The notes under the pieces were generated by a model. It ran no database searches. It worked only from the letters and a program-made list of their open reading frames with translations, and was not told where the DNA came from. Shown here one piece after another: positions 1 to 9,538 of a DNA stretch of 58,000 nucleotides; the first letter of the stretch is position 1, and every line of letters starts with the position of its first letter. The stretch is from Adiantum capillus-veneris (Eukaryota > Streptophyta > Polypodiopsida > Polypodiales > Pteridaceae): assembly GCA_014529385.2 (NCBI GenBank), contig CM043950.1:72822435-72880434 (forward strand). The letters are read 5' to 3'. Made by a program: the position numbers and the translations under genes.

Positions 1-1060
1 GTGGATAATTCCACTTTGATTGATACACCAAGTACAACACCTTCTTTGATTAGAGTTGATCTTCCGAGGATAGCGTACAAGAATGGCTAGTCTTCCTCTA
101 GGAGAAAGTGTAGGCTTGGGCTTATGTTAATGGGGCTAAGTACAATTAGGCATTACTACTCACTCCCTCAAGAATTCCTCTCATCAATGGCTTGAATGCT
201 TGAGTTCCTTCCAAGGAAGAAGAGGTCCCCTTTTATAGGTGAAGGGAACCCCCAAGGGTTTACACAAGAAGAGAGGAGCCAGTGTGAACAGGAATTGGAA
301 AAGTTGAAAATGAGCTGTCCCTACATGATGTGGGCAGACTGGGGTCCAGTATTTTGATCATATCTCCTCAACCGTGGCTCCAAATAAAAATGTAAAAATA
401 TGGGCAAAAACTTCAGCTCATTAGCTACGATTTTCATTTTAAACTCGTTTTCCAATTCGGATTGGAGCCTTGTGTAAAAACTTCATCAAAATAGGGTCCC
501 ATTATGGCAGCAAAAGTCTTCATGTGGTCTCCTTAGCCTAAACTTTCATTTAATTCCAAAGGACACCTCATGCCATATGAAAGCATGACATTGCTCTTTG
601 ACAAAGTTTTGTAATCATGCTTGCAATAATGCATTAAAATAAGTGTATCTTTGAAATCATGCCAGCTAGTATCCCACTAGGATTTGATTCTCTCCTTGTA
701 GCTATTTAAAAAGAAATATAAGAAAAGTATAAAAAATACATAGAATATATATATATTGGAGTTTACCCTAGATATAGGATCTAGCTAGGGTGTGAGATGA
801 TAATGAAATAGTAGAAATAAAGAATCAATGCTTTTTGCCCCAAGTTAAAAAGGCGAAGCTATTGATGCTTTTCCCATAGTATTTTCTGATGGTAAAGTAA
901 GGATAGGTTACCCTTGAGAAAAATAATAGGATGAGATAGAAGGCTTATTATTATACTTAAATATGCATATGTACACTATAGAAAATATAATTATGTATCT
1001 AAAAAAATACAAGATAGATCTTGTAGCATGCGTTCGCACTATGTACGTGTCACTGCACGA
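1..1060 (-). repeat. 3' LTR of the Gypsy element (partial)
   Basis: Matches 8003-9062 base for base apart from scattered substitutions. The match ends at 1060. On the element strand the sequence just inside it (complement of 1061-1075) is a G-rich AGAGGGGGTGGATA tract, which fits a polypurine tract for plus-strand priming. The LTR start on that strand reads TCGTGCAGTG; whether the first bases TCG belong to the LTR is unclear. Confidence 0.9.
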
Positions 1061-1294
1061 TATCCACCCCCTCTAAACCTGCACATCCTCCGGTATGTGC
1101 CACATTGTCTCTTTGTAAGATTAGACCTCTTGTACATCTTCCTTGTCTTCTTCTTCACTGGATGATTCCAAAGCTTCATGTTCACTTTGATCTTCACCTG
1201 TGTTTTTCTCTTCTTCCTCATCCATATCTTCTAGATGATTGTCTCCTCTTCTCTTAAACATTTTAATCCTTTTTCTTGCAATGGGAATCTTTAC
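1061..1294 (-). other. Polypurine tract and acidic C-terminal tail remnant of Gypsy pol
   Basis: The complement of 1061-1075 is the candidate polypurine tract. Further in, the minus strand encodes an acidic, Glu/Asp/Ser-rich stretch (around 1130-1235) after a basic IARKRIKMFKRR-like stretch. This looks like the decayed C-terminal tail of the integrase polyprotein, in a frame different from the integrase C-terminal domain next to it. No separate gene is supported. Confidence 0.45.
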
Positions 1295-2264
1295 TTATGT
1301 ACCATCTAGTTCAGACAAGCTGTAAGTAGCATTTTCATGCACATGCTTTACAACATACGGTCCAAACCATCTTTTTGAGAACTTACGCATGACTGTGTGC
1401 TGGTTATCAAGGCTACTATCATACACTAAAACCCAGTCACCTTTGTCAATTGCTTTGCTCCTGAGTCGATGTCGCTTATCAAAATAGTCCTTGTTTTTCA
1501 ACCTGGCATTTTTGAGTCGTTCTTTTGCAGCTTCAATGTCTCCAGGTCTTCTCTCTAGCTGCCTTATATGTAGTGCAAGGAGATCTTCCCTACTAAGCCC
1601 CTCTTGCCAAGGTAGTACATTCCATGTGGGAATTGTATCCTCAATCTGCATCACTGGCTTTTGACCATGCATCAGTTACTGAGCTATGTGTTGTTCGATC
1701 AGCCCATAAATCATATGGTAACAATTTTGGCCACTCACCAACTCTTCCTTCGCAAGCCTTGGCCAAAGCTTTGATGATAGGAGGATGCCCTCTTTCACTC
1801 TTTCCATTGCCTTCAGGGTTATAAGCTGTAGTAAGAGAAAGCTTGATCCCTAATCTAGAAAAGAACTCTGTTGCTTCTTCGGCATCCAGTTCACCTCGAT
1901 CTGTAGTGATTTTTCCCACACAACCATAACGGCAAATCACCTCATCAAGAAGGAATTTGCACACAGCTTCTGTGGTCTTAGCTCTTAATGCTCTTCCTTC
2001 AACCTGGTTAGTTAGGTCCTCTCGTGCAAGAACCAAGTATCTCATCTGCCAGAGTCCTAAAGGCATCGTGACTAGATCCACAACCCATTTATAGTGCATG
2101 GCTAGTGGATATGTAGGGTGCAATCCATCACGATGTCGAACATTTGAATACATTTGACAAGTTACACATGACTCTACAAACTGAGATACATCTTTATACA
2201 TACCCTTCCACCAGTATTTTTCTTTCAACTTGGAGAAGGTTGCCCACACACCCCTGTGTCCATC
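1295..2264 (-). pseudogene. Gypsy integrase (broken)
   Basis: This stretch follows RNase H in the same frame after a TAG stop at 2265-2267. It begins with a GHRGVW segment and a CVTC pair that fit the HHCC zinc finger. The catalytic core follows, with an Asp in DLVTMPLG, an Asp in TTDRGELD and a Glu in NPEGNGKSERGH. The core frame stops near 1641 and a second frame (1295-1672) carries the C-terminal domain with a WFGPYVVKHV GPF/Y motif, so one or more bases were lost near 1650-1675. The protein inserted element cDNA into the nuclear genome. The integrase assignment is firm; function in this copy is not expected. Confidence 0.88.
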
Positions 2265-4559
2265 CTATAGACTCTCATGAAACTCTTGCATGAGCTTTAC
2301 TTGAGTCTCTTTTTTACATATAACCCGTTGTGGTGTAGCACCCTTTTGTTTAGGATGCTTCCACAAGTAACCATCCCTTAAAAAGTACCCATATGCTTTC
2401 CTGCGTATCCTCTTGAATTCTTGTTCAGACCAATCATCCTGTTTTGTTAGAGTACTCAAGTACCTTCCAATAGAAAGCCAATCACCTTCATAAAGATCTT
2501 TCAAGAACAATTCAAGTGAATTAGTCATGCAGACATTGTTACCTTTGACATGAGAGATAGAATAGAATTTTGTGCCTACATCATCTCCCTCATCAATCAT
2601 TTGTGACTCATCTTTATACCTTGCCCTTGATAGCATATCTGCCAATGTATTGTCTTTACTTGCAATGTGCTTAAACTCGAGATTTAAGGACTTAATGTAA
2701 GCAATCCACCGCAACATAGCAATGTCTGGTGTTGAGCAGCTTGTAATCATCCCAAGAAGTGGTAGACAATCTATTTCTACAACCACACATGCACCAATTA
2801 GGTACTCTTTCCCACTTTTCAAGGCTGTAACCATACCCCATAACTCTCTCTTTATCTGTGGATAGTTTCTTTGGCAAGCACTTAGTACCTTTGCTCCAAA
2901 TCTTACCACATACCTGTGTCCTTCTTTGTCATCTTGCCCTATTGCCCATCCAATCCCTATAGGACTGGTATCTACTGTCACAATCACTGGCCTTTGACAC
3001 TCATAGTCTACCTTTCTCAAAGTCGTTGCTGACTGGAGTAACTCCTTTAGCTTTTTCATGGATTTTACATGTGCTTCTGTCCATTTAAACTTTTGATTCT
3101 TTCTAAGCAGCTGATAAAGAGGATCAGCTACATGTGCATAATGTGGAATCCAAATAACATAGAAGACACATGCTCCCAGAAACCTTCTAACCTCAGTGAT
3201 GCTAGTGCATGTTTCTTTCATTCTTTGGATGGCATCTACCTTTGATGGACAAGGTTTCCTACCATATGGCCCGCACATGTGCCCCACAATGAGCACTTCT
3301 TTGACACCAAACATAGACTTTTTCCCTGACAATGTAAGATTCACTTCTTCCAGCCTAGACAAAATTTTATCACAATCATTTATGTGATTTACCACAAACC
3401 TGCGACATCCCTTGAGATCCAAAGCTTCATCTTTGTCACTTTCTTCACATCCTTTGATAGGAAAATCATCAATGAAAGGCATTGTGATTTGAGGAATAAA
3501 GTCACGTAAGACCTTATTCATCCCATTCATTATATGTGCAACCGAGTTGGTTGCTCCCTGTGGCAAGGTACACATCCTTACCAAACCCAAAGGTGTCCTC
3601 ATGGTTGTCAAGTCTCTGCTTTCGATTGCAAGCTGAAATTGATCATACCCTGAGTAGAGATCCCCCATTGAGTAGATTTCCCTCCCTGCAAACGCCTCTG
3701 CAAATTCATCCACAATTGGACCTGTACCTACGTTTCCAATTGTCACTTTGTTCACTGGTTGCATATCTTGGATGAAGCGTAGAGAACCATTCTTCTTTGG
3801 AACTGTGAACCACCTGTTTGAGTATGGAGCACAAGAAGGCTCCAAGATTCCCATTTTGATTTTCTCATTCAGTAGCTCTACTAACTTTGGCAAATGAGCC
3901 TTTGGAACCGGAATAGGCCGCAGATTCCAAGGCACATGAGGTATTGTGAAAATTACCATAGGAGCTACAATATAAGGATCAACACATCCTATCTCATGTG
4001 ACTCAAATGCAAAAGCTTTACCATGCTTTGAAAGCATTTCTTTGAGGCACTTTGTCTCCTCTTGTGTTAGAAACTCCTCGCAACCAATCTGCAACTCGTG
4101 AAAAGACTCCTTTGTGAAGGTATGCCCGATCTTTTTAGGATTACGCAAACTTGGTTGTAAAGAAGCCTGTTCAATCTTTTCCCTGTTGTTGGGTGGTAAG
4201 GGTGAAGCTACTGGTTTCACCTTCTTTGCTACACTCTTGTATTTAGTTTCAACATGGACTTCTGGGCCAACTTTTTGACTTTCTTTAAAGGCTTCTATTA
4301 CTTGATACATTTCCATAGAGCAAACTTCCACAACTTCATTTTCAAGATGCAAACTAGACCTCATTATAGCATCAAGCTCACCCATAGTATCTACAAAAGA
4401 AACTTGTTCACACAAACCCAAAACATTTTCAGTAGGCTTTAGCAACCCACTCTTTTTCATGCCTATTTGTACATTATGCACATATTGCCTCTCATATCTC
4501 TTCAAATCTTCAAGTTTTGTAAAACATACTGATCCATTCCTTGTTACCAAGGAGCTCAT
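2265..4559 (-). CDS. Gypsy reverse transcriptase and RNase H (pol segment)
   Basis: This is an uninterrupted 764-codon segment. After a linker of about 200 residues comes a reverse transcriptase with RFIQDMQPVN, SMGDLYSGYDQFQLA, LPQGATNSVAHIMNGM and the active site PFIDDF (FIDD in place of the common YxDD). The thumb has GHMCGPYGRKPCPSKVDA. RNase H follows with TVDTSPIGIGWAIGQ and a late SKDNTLADMLSR. The ATG at 4559 is only the first Met of the open segment; the natural product was probably a gag-pol polyprotein, and a frame change separates this segment from the protease upstream. The RT has an unusual look compared with common seed-plant Gypsy lineages. Confidence 0.92.
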   Translation of the reverse strand: MSSLVTRNGSVCFTKLEDLKRYERQYVHNVQIGMKKSGLLKPTENVLGLCEQVSFVDTMGELDAIMRSSLHLENEVVEVCSMEMYQVIEAFKESQKVGPEVHVETKYKSVAKKVKPVASPLPPNNREKIEQASLQPSLRNPKKIGHTFTKESFHELQIGCEEFLTQEETKCLKEMLSKHGKAFAFESHEIGCVDPYIVAPMVIFTIPHVPWNLRPIPVPKAHLPKLVELLNEKIKMGILEPSCAPYSNRWFTVPKKNGSLRFIQDMQPVNKVTIGNVGTGPIVDEFAEAFAGREIYSMGDLYSGYDQFQLAIESRDLTTMRTPLGLVRMCTLPQGATNSVAHIMNGMNKVLRDFIPQITMPFIDDFPIKGCEESDKDEALDLKGCRRFVVNHINDCDKILSRLEEVNLTLSGKKSMFGVKEVLIVGHMCGPYGRKPCPSKVDAIQRMKETCTSITEVRRFLGACVFYVIWIPHYAHVADPLYQLLRKNQKFKWTEAHVKSMKKLKELLQSATTLRKVDYECQRPVIVTVDTSPIGIGWAIGQDDKEGHRYVVRFGAKVLSACQRNYPQIKRELWGMVTALKSGKEYLIGACVVVEIDCLPLLGMITSCSTPDIAMLRWIAYIKSLNLEFKHIASKDNTLADMLSRARYKDESQMIDEGDDVGTKFYSISHVKGNNVCMTNSLELFLKDLYEGDWLSIGRYLSTLTKQDDWSEQEFKRIRRKAYGYFLRDGYLWKHPKQKGATPQRVICKKETQVKLMQEFHESL

Positions 4560-4627
4560 CGAGAAAGTTTCACCTATTTTTGGATCAAGCGAGACCCTTT
4601 TTCTTTCTGTACCACTGCAATCCCGCT

Positions 4628-6567
4628 TTACAATGGTACTTGGCCAAAACCCATCATTTCTCTATGATCATGAAACTCTTTGCTTACCTTTGGTAGAGGA
4701 TGTTCTCTGAGGTTGTCACGATTTCTTTCATGGTTTTCACAGACTGTGAGAAATTGGACAGCTCGTTTACCATCTTTGCTACGTATTCTAGCATATGCTG
4801 AACCATCGTCCATTACCTTTGTTTCCATTCGAACTCCCACAATGTAGGGTTGTCCAAGGATGAGATGATATGAAGATGTATCCTGTACAAAGAAGTTTTG
4901 GTCAATCTTTACATCACCTATTGTTACCTTCACACCTGGACATGCTGCATACAATTCACTGGATGAATTGTTTGCCACTTTTACCATCCAGCCATGATCT
5001 GTGTCCATCGTCCATTTGCACTTGTTGTAGAGACTCTTTGACATTATGTTTATTTCTGAACCATGGTCAATCAAGGCAACAAATGGCTCTTCAAGATCAC
5101 CTACCTTGACCAAAGTTTCTGTAGTAGCCCTTGCCCAATGACTTCGTGAATAGTAACTCCTAGGAATATCTTCAACTTCTTTATCATCATTTGAGAAATA
5201 CACTTGCTTCACTCTCCCACTAGATTGGTAGCATCCTACCACAGCTCCATCATTCTCCTTATTTTGTAGTTGCATCCCTTGTGTCTTTGAGGTTTCCCCT
5301 TCAACCTGTGGACGAGAAACTTCAGCAAGGGTTTGCCTCTTTCTCTGGATGATGTCAATGATCTCCTCATGGAATTCACGCTTTGCAATGCCAAGAACTT
5401 CTCCCAGAGTAAACTCAATCTTGCTATTCAAGATCCTTTCCTCCAAGACTTTCTTTAAATCTGTAGCAACCTCAATATCAGATTGTAGTTTATAAGTTGG
5501 GCCTTTTGTCTTACCTTTCTTTGGCTCTTTCTTCTTTCCTGTTGTAGACTTCTCCATGAGTACTTCAGGTGGAGATGCTCCTTGTGTTGAGGGTGTTTGA
5601 GAAGGCATTGAGTCGCTTCTTCCCCCACTTCTAGAAGCTCTTTTTGATGGTCCTTCATCAGCATTCTCACGTCTGCGCTTCTCTTCTACAATTTCCTCAT
5701 TTTGTTGGCATTTTGTAATGTACGCATGCACTGACAATGAGTCCACTGGATCATTCCATCCTGTTTCTAGACGTATGCAATCACCTGCTTCATGTAGAAT
5801 CTCTTTTGTAAGATTTCCCTTTTTAGCTAATTGCATGACATTTGGCCAAATTTGACCATGATGGTCACTCACCTCTTCATCACAAAAATGTTCAATTTTT
5901 ACTCCATAAGTAGCTGCCTCAACTGAAGAGGTGGCATGCTTGGTTGCCATATCTTCAACTAAGGTTTGCATTCCCCCCTTCCCAAAGTTAGTTCTCAAGG
6001 GTAGACCTGTCTCTCTTAAGTGTATTTTACCATCCTTAAAAAAGACAACATCTTTTGACAAAGCATCACTAAAATCATCACAATCCCTTCTTACATGGTC
6101 CGTACTATCACACCAAATACATCTATTAACAAACCCTTCTTTGGGTTGTTGTCTTTGCCTAGGAAGTGGCCCTGATGGTTGGCCTTTTTCTTCAAGCTTT
6201 GCAAACTTCACCTTCAAGTCACGCATTCCCTTCACAAGCTCATCTAGCATGGACTCATCAAACTTAGGAGCGATAAAAGTAGGCTTTACCATTTTGTCAG
6301 AAGTTGAGGTGGAAGGACTTGTAGTGTTTACTATCATCTTGTCCCTTCTTCTTTGTCGTTTGGCAAGCAGTGAGACAACACCTTCAACCTCATTCCAGTC
6401 GGTCTTTAGTCCTTGCTCAACATATTTATCTTCAAGAAGAAGCTCCAAATTTTCTTGAAACTCTTTACCTGCAGCTTGTAAGAAAAGATCTGTCTTCTCT
6501 GCATCTAGTGTGGCCCTTTCTGTCCTAGTGAGTTGTGCATAGCGCCGCTCAAATTCCCTAAGTAGCT
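4628..6567 (-). pseudogene. Gypsy gag C-terminal part, zinc knuckle and aspartic protease
   Basis: The frame is open from just after a TAG near 6567 down to 4628. It opens with a helical gag region (EFERRYAQL, then NLELLLEDKY). A CX2CX4HX4C zinc knuckle (CIWCDSTDHVRRDC) follows. A middle domain with FTLGEVLGIAKREFHEEI and a KRKR-like basic patch resembles the DUF4100 type found in related polyproteins. A retropepsin-like domain then has FVALIDHGSEINIM, with the active site DHG instead of DSG/DTG, and a late HLILGQPYI. The upstream part of gag is joined only by a frameshift, so the copy is broken. The knuckle binds element RNA and the protease cuts the polyprotein. Confidence 0.85.
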
Positions 6568-6984
6568 ATGTTATTGATAGTCCTTGCTTTGACTACCCAT
6601 TCTAAGAATGTCCTTTTGGTCACTCTCTCAGAGTCCTCCATGAAATATTCCTCCTTCAAAGCTACTTTGAGTTCTTCCCAATTTCTCCCATGCCCTAACA
6701 TGCTCCCTAATTTCTGGAGCAACAACTAGCTCAAAGCTTTGAATCATCTCACCTTCTGACACGCGATGCAGCTCCATCTCCTTCACATACTCGCATAAGT
6801 ACTTGGTTACATCTTTGCCATTGAATTGATCCATTCTTTTCACGACCGCTTGTATGGCCTTCGTTGCTGAAATCTCCCTTCTTTCAGTGGCATGTTGTTG
6901 TTGCATGAACATTGCAAATGCTTGAAACATTTGCATTGTTGTTGGGTCAAAATGCATACCCTGTTGCTCAACATGATCACCCAT
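6568..6984 (-). pseudogene. Gypsy gag N-terminal part (frameshifted)
   Basis: The start is taken as the ATG at 6984 (complement), which lies in a GCCATGG context 34 bases after the primer-binding-like site. The product begins MGDHVEQQGMHF and has a Gln/His-rich stretch. It continues through FNGKDVTKYLCEYVKEME and APEIREHVRAWE. The frame then slips near 6680; the expected gag text (ALKEEYFMEDSERVTKR, FLEWVVKARTI) continues in another frame and a second slip near 6570 leads into the downstream part. At least two frameshifts are therefore needed to read gag through. Confidence 0.8.
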
Positions 6985-7017
6985 GGCTACCCACAAACTC
7001 TCACCCTGGCAGTTTCG

Positions 7018-7031
7018 CGTCGGGTTCACCA
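7018..7031 (-). other. Candidate primer-binding site of the Gypsy element
   Basis: The complement reads TGGTGAACCCGACG, starting with the TGG expected opposite a tRNA CCA end and placed between the right LTR and gag. It is not the initiator-Met site TGGTATCAGAGC. I cannot name the tRNA from memory with confidence. Confidence 0.5.
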
Positions 7032-7865
7032 AAAATATATCGAGAAATTTGCGGTCTTGCAAGGAAAGTACCGGGCTTATGGCTGTGAGAGTTTGTGAGA
7101 GAACTCAACAAAAACTATATAAAGGAGTTAAACCATAGTTGCCATGAAGACTAGGGTTTGGAAAGAAGTGCAATCAAAGAAGACTCACTCTTTCTCTCTT
7201 GCATTCACACACACAAAGAAAGAACGCAAAAGAGAATGTCAAAACAATACGAAGATGAAAACATCAAGGCTATGGTCATATCGTATCATGGGTAATATGA
7301 AAGGGTTAATGGATAACTTAATAGCATTCAATCTTGGCTGACCAAATAGGCTACGAATTGTTCTTTGGAATTGTAGTTTTGTGCTTACCATAATATATAT
7401 ATTTTGTCTAGTGATTGGGATTAATTGTGTGTACAAATCCTCTTGGTTCATAGCAAGATAACTACGCTTACATCAAAAGAAAAATTATAGTCTATGAGAG
7501 GTAGTATGATGGGATCCGGTGATAGAAGTATTTCATTGAGCCTTTCAGGGCCGAAGAGAAACACTATACGTTGTTGAAAGTGTATTTTACGGCTAATCCA
7601 TACGTTAATTCTGATAGATCGTACAGAGTGAAAGCGATAGAAATGATCATCATGTGGGTTATTCATCTAGGATAGTATGTGAGAAATGTAGATATGAGAG
7701 AAGTGAAGAGATGAGAAGTTTCCCTTCCAAGCCCTATTCTTGCCCGTAGGCAATAAAGATACTGCGGGGAGAGACGTACCTGTAGCAAGAGAACCTAGAG
7801 AGGATGAATTACTAAGAATGAGAGAGATAGGTTTGGTTAAGGAGATGAGATTAGATACATATATC

Positions 7866-7896
<31 letters not shown>

Positions 7897-9062
7897 GATT
7901 AGAGATAAAAATGAAAACAACAAGAAATCAAGAAAACATCAATGTAGAACACATCTTACTTGAAACCCTTCGGCACCATTATTGATGGGAGAGAGAAGAA
8001 GAGTGGATAATTCCACTTTGATTGATACACCAAGTACAACACCTTCTTTGATTAGAGTTGATCTTCCAAGGGTAGTGTACAAGAATGGCTAGTCTTCCTC
8101 TAGGAGAAAGTGTAGGCTTGGGCTTATGTTAATGGGGCTAAGTACAATTAGGCATTACTACTCACTCCCTCAAGAATTCCTCTCATCAATGGCTTGAATG
8201 CTTGAGTTCCTTCCAAGGAAGAAGAGGTCCCCTTTTATAGGTGAAGGGAACCCCCAAGGGTTTACACAAGAAGAGAGGAGCCAGTGTGAACAGGAATTAG
8301 AAAAGTTGAAAATGAGCTGTCCCTGCATGATGTGGGCAGACTGGGGTCCAGTATTTTGATCATATCTCCTCAACCGTGGCTCCAAATAAAAATGTAAAAA
8401 TATGGGCAAAAACTTCAGCTCATTAGCTACGATTTTCATTTTAAACTCGTTTTCCAATTCGGATTGGAGCCTTGTGTAAAAACTTCATCAAAATAGGGTC
8501 CCATTATGGCAGCAAAAGTCTTCATGTGGTCTCCTTAGCCTAAACTTTCATTTAATTCCAAAGGACACCTCATGCCATATGAAAGCATGACATTGCTCTT
8601 TGACAAAGTTTTGTAATCATGCTTGCAATAATGCATTAAAATAAGTGTATCTTTGAAATCATGCCAGCTAGTATCCCACTAGGATTTGATTCTCTCCTTG
8701 TAGCTATTTAAAAAGAAATATAAGAAAAGTATAAAAAATACATAGAATATATATATATTGGAGTTTACCCTAGATATAGGATCTAGCTAGGGTGTGAGAT
8801 GATAATGAAATAGTAGAAATAAAGAATCAATGCTTTTTGCCCCAAGTTAAAAAGGCGAAGCTATTGATGCTTTTCCCATAGTATTTTCTGATGGTAAAGT
8901 AAGGATAGGTTACCTTTGAGAAAAATAATAGGATGAGATAGAAGGCTTATTATTATACTTAAATATGCATATGTAAACTATAGGAAATATAATTATGTAT
9001 CTAAAAAAATACAAGATAGATCTTGCAGCATGCGTTCCCACTATGTACGTGTCACTACACGA
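7032..9062 (-). repeat. 5' LTR of the Gypsy element (about 2 kb)
   Basis: 8003-9062 is confirmed as LTR by its match to 1-1060. 7032-8002 is inferred to be the rest, because it lies between the primer-site candidate and the confirmed part; its partner would be to the left of the window. It contains a TA microsatellite at about 7865-7892 and no convincing gene. Confidence 0.75.
8231..8240 (-). promoter_or_regulatory. LTR TATA box
   Basis: The complement reads CTATAAAAGG, a strong TATA box in the direction of the element. It would place transcription start near 8200, giving a U3 of about 0.8 kb and a long U5. The same box is at 229-238 in the other LTR. Confidence 0.65.
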
Positions 9063-9238
9063 CAACGCGTCTTGTTGGTCGCACAGCATGCTTGCAATGG
9101 TTACAGGGACATAAGATCCTCGTTGAGAGATAGGTGTTTCGGTTGGACCGCCCCACATCCTCGTCACTACTCATAATGAAGGCAAAAATCTTATAACCTG
9201 GACAACAAATTTAATCTTCTATTGACATTCTTCGTCTT

Positions 9239-9285
<47 letters not shown>

Positions 9286-9530
9286 TTCACACTGTAAACT
9301 ACCTCACATTCTCTAGTCATGTCCAATCCCCGCAGACCTCGGTCTAGAGGTGCACGGAGATCAGAACCATCGGGTTATAATCTTGTCTTTATTGGTCAAT
9401 GCCTATATTTGTGGGTACAAGAAATCTACACACCCACGTCTACATGATACTGCATGTAGTGGACAAAACCCCTTTGCATCTTCTCTAGCTGTAGCATTTC
9501 ATAGCGTCTTAACATCTTTTCATAGTAGAT
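9063..9530. other. Junction sequence with CT microsatellite
   Basis: Between the Gypsy LTR and the first recognisable CACTA codons. It holds a CT repeat (about 9242-9283) and no supported gene. The left terminus of the CACTA element should lie here or further left but is not recognisable. Confidence 0.6.
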
Positions 9531-9538
9531 CTTTTTTT

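Larger units (their letters stand above)
1..9062 (-). mobile_element. Ty3/Gypsy LTR retrotransposon, minus strand, left LTR truncated by window edge
   Basis: Bases 1-1060 and 8003-9062 are the same sequence at a constant offset of 8002 bases, with about a dozen differences by eye and no indel seen. Between them, reading on the minus strand, lie gag, a zinc knuckle, aspartic protease, reverse transcriptase, RNase H and integrase in Gypsy order. The low LTR divergence implies recent insertion, yet gag and pol carry frameshifts and stops, so this copy may have been moved by proteins supplied in trans. The outer end of the left LTR lies outside the window, so the target-site duplication cannot be checked. 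Confidence 0.93.

Noticed and set aside
9053-9062. CACTACACGA at the Gypsy LTR end as the left terminus of the CACTA element
   Set aside because: It is part of the LTR (the other copy reads CACTGCACGA) and matches the right CACTA end for only seven bases.
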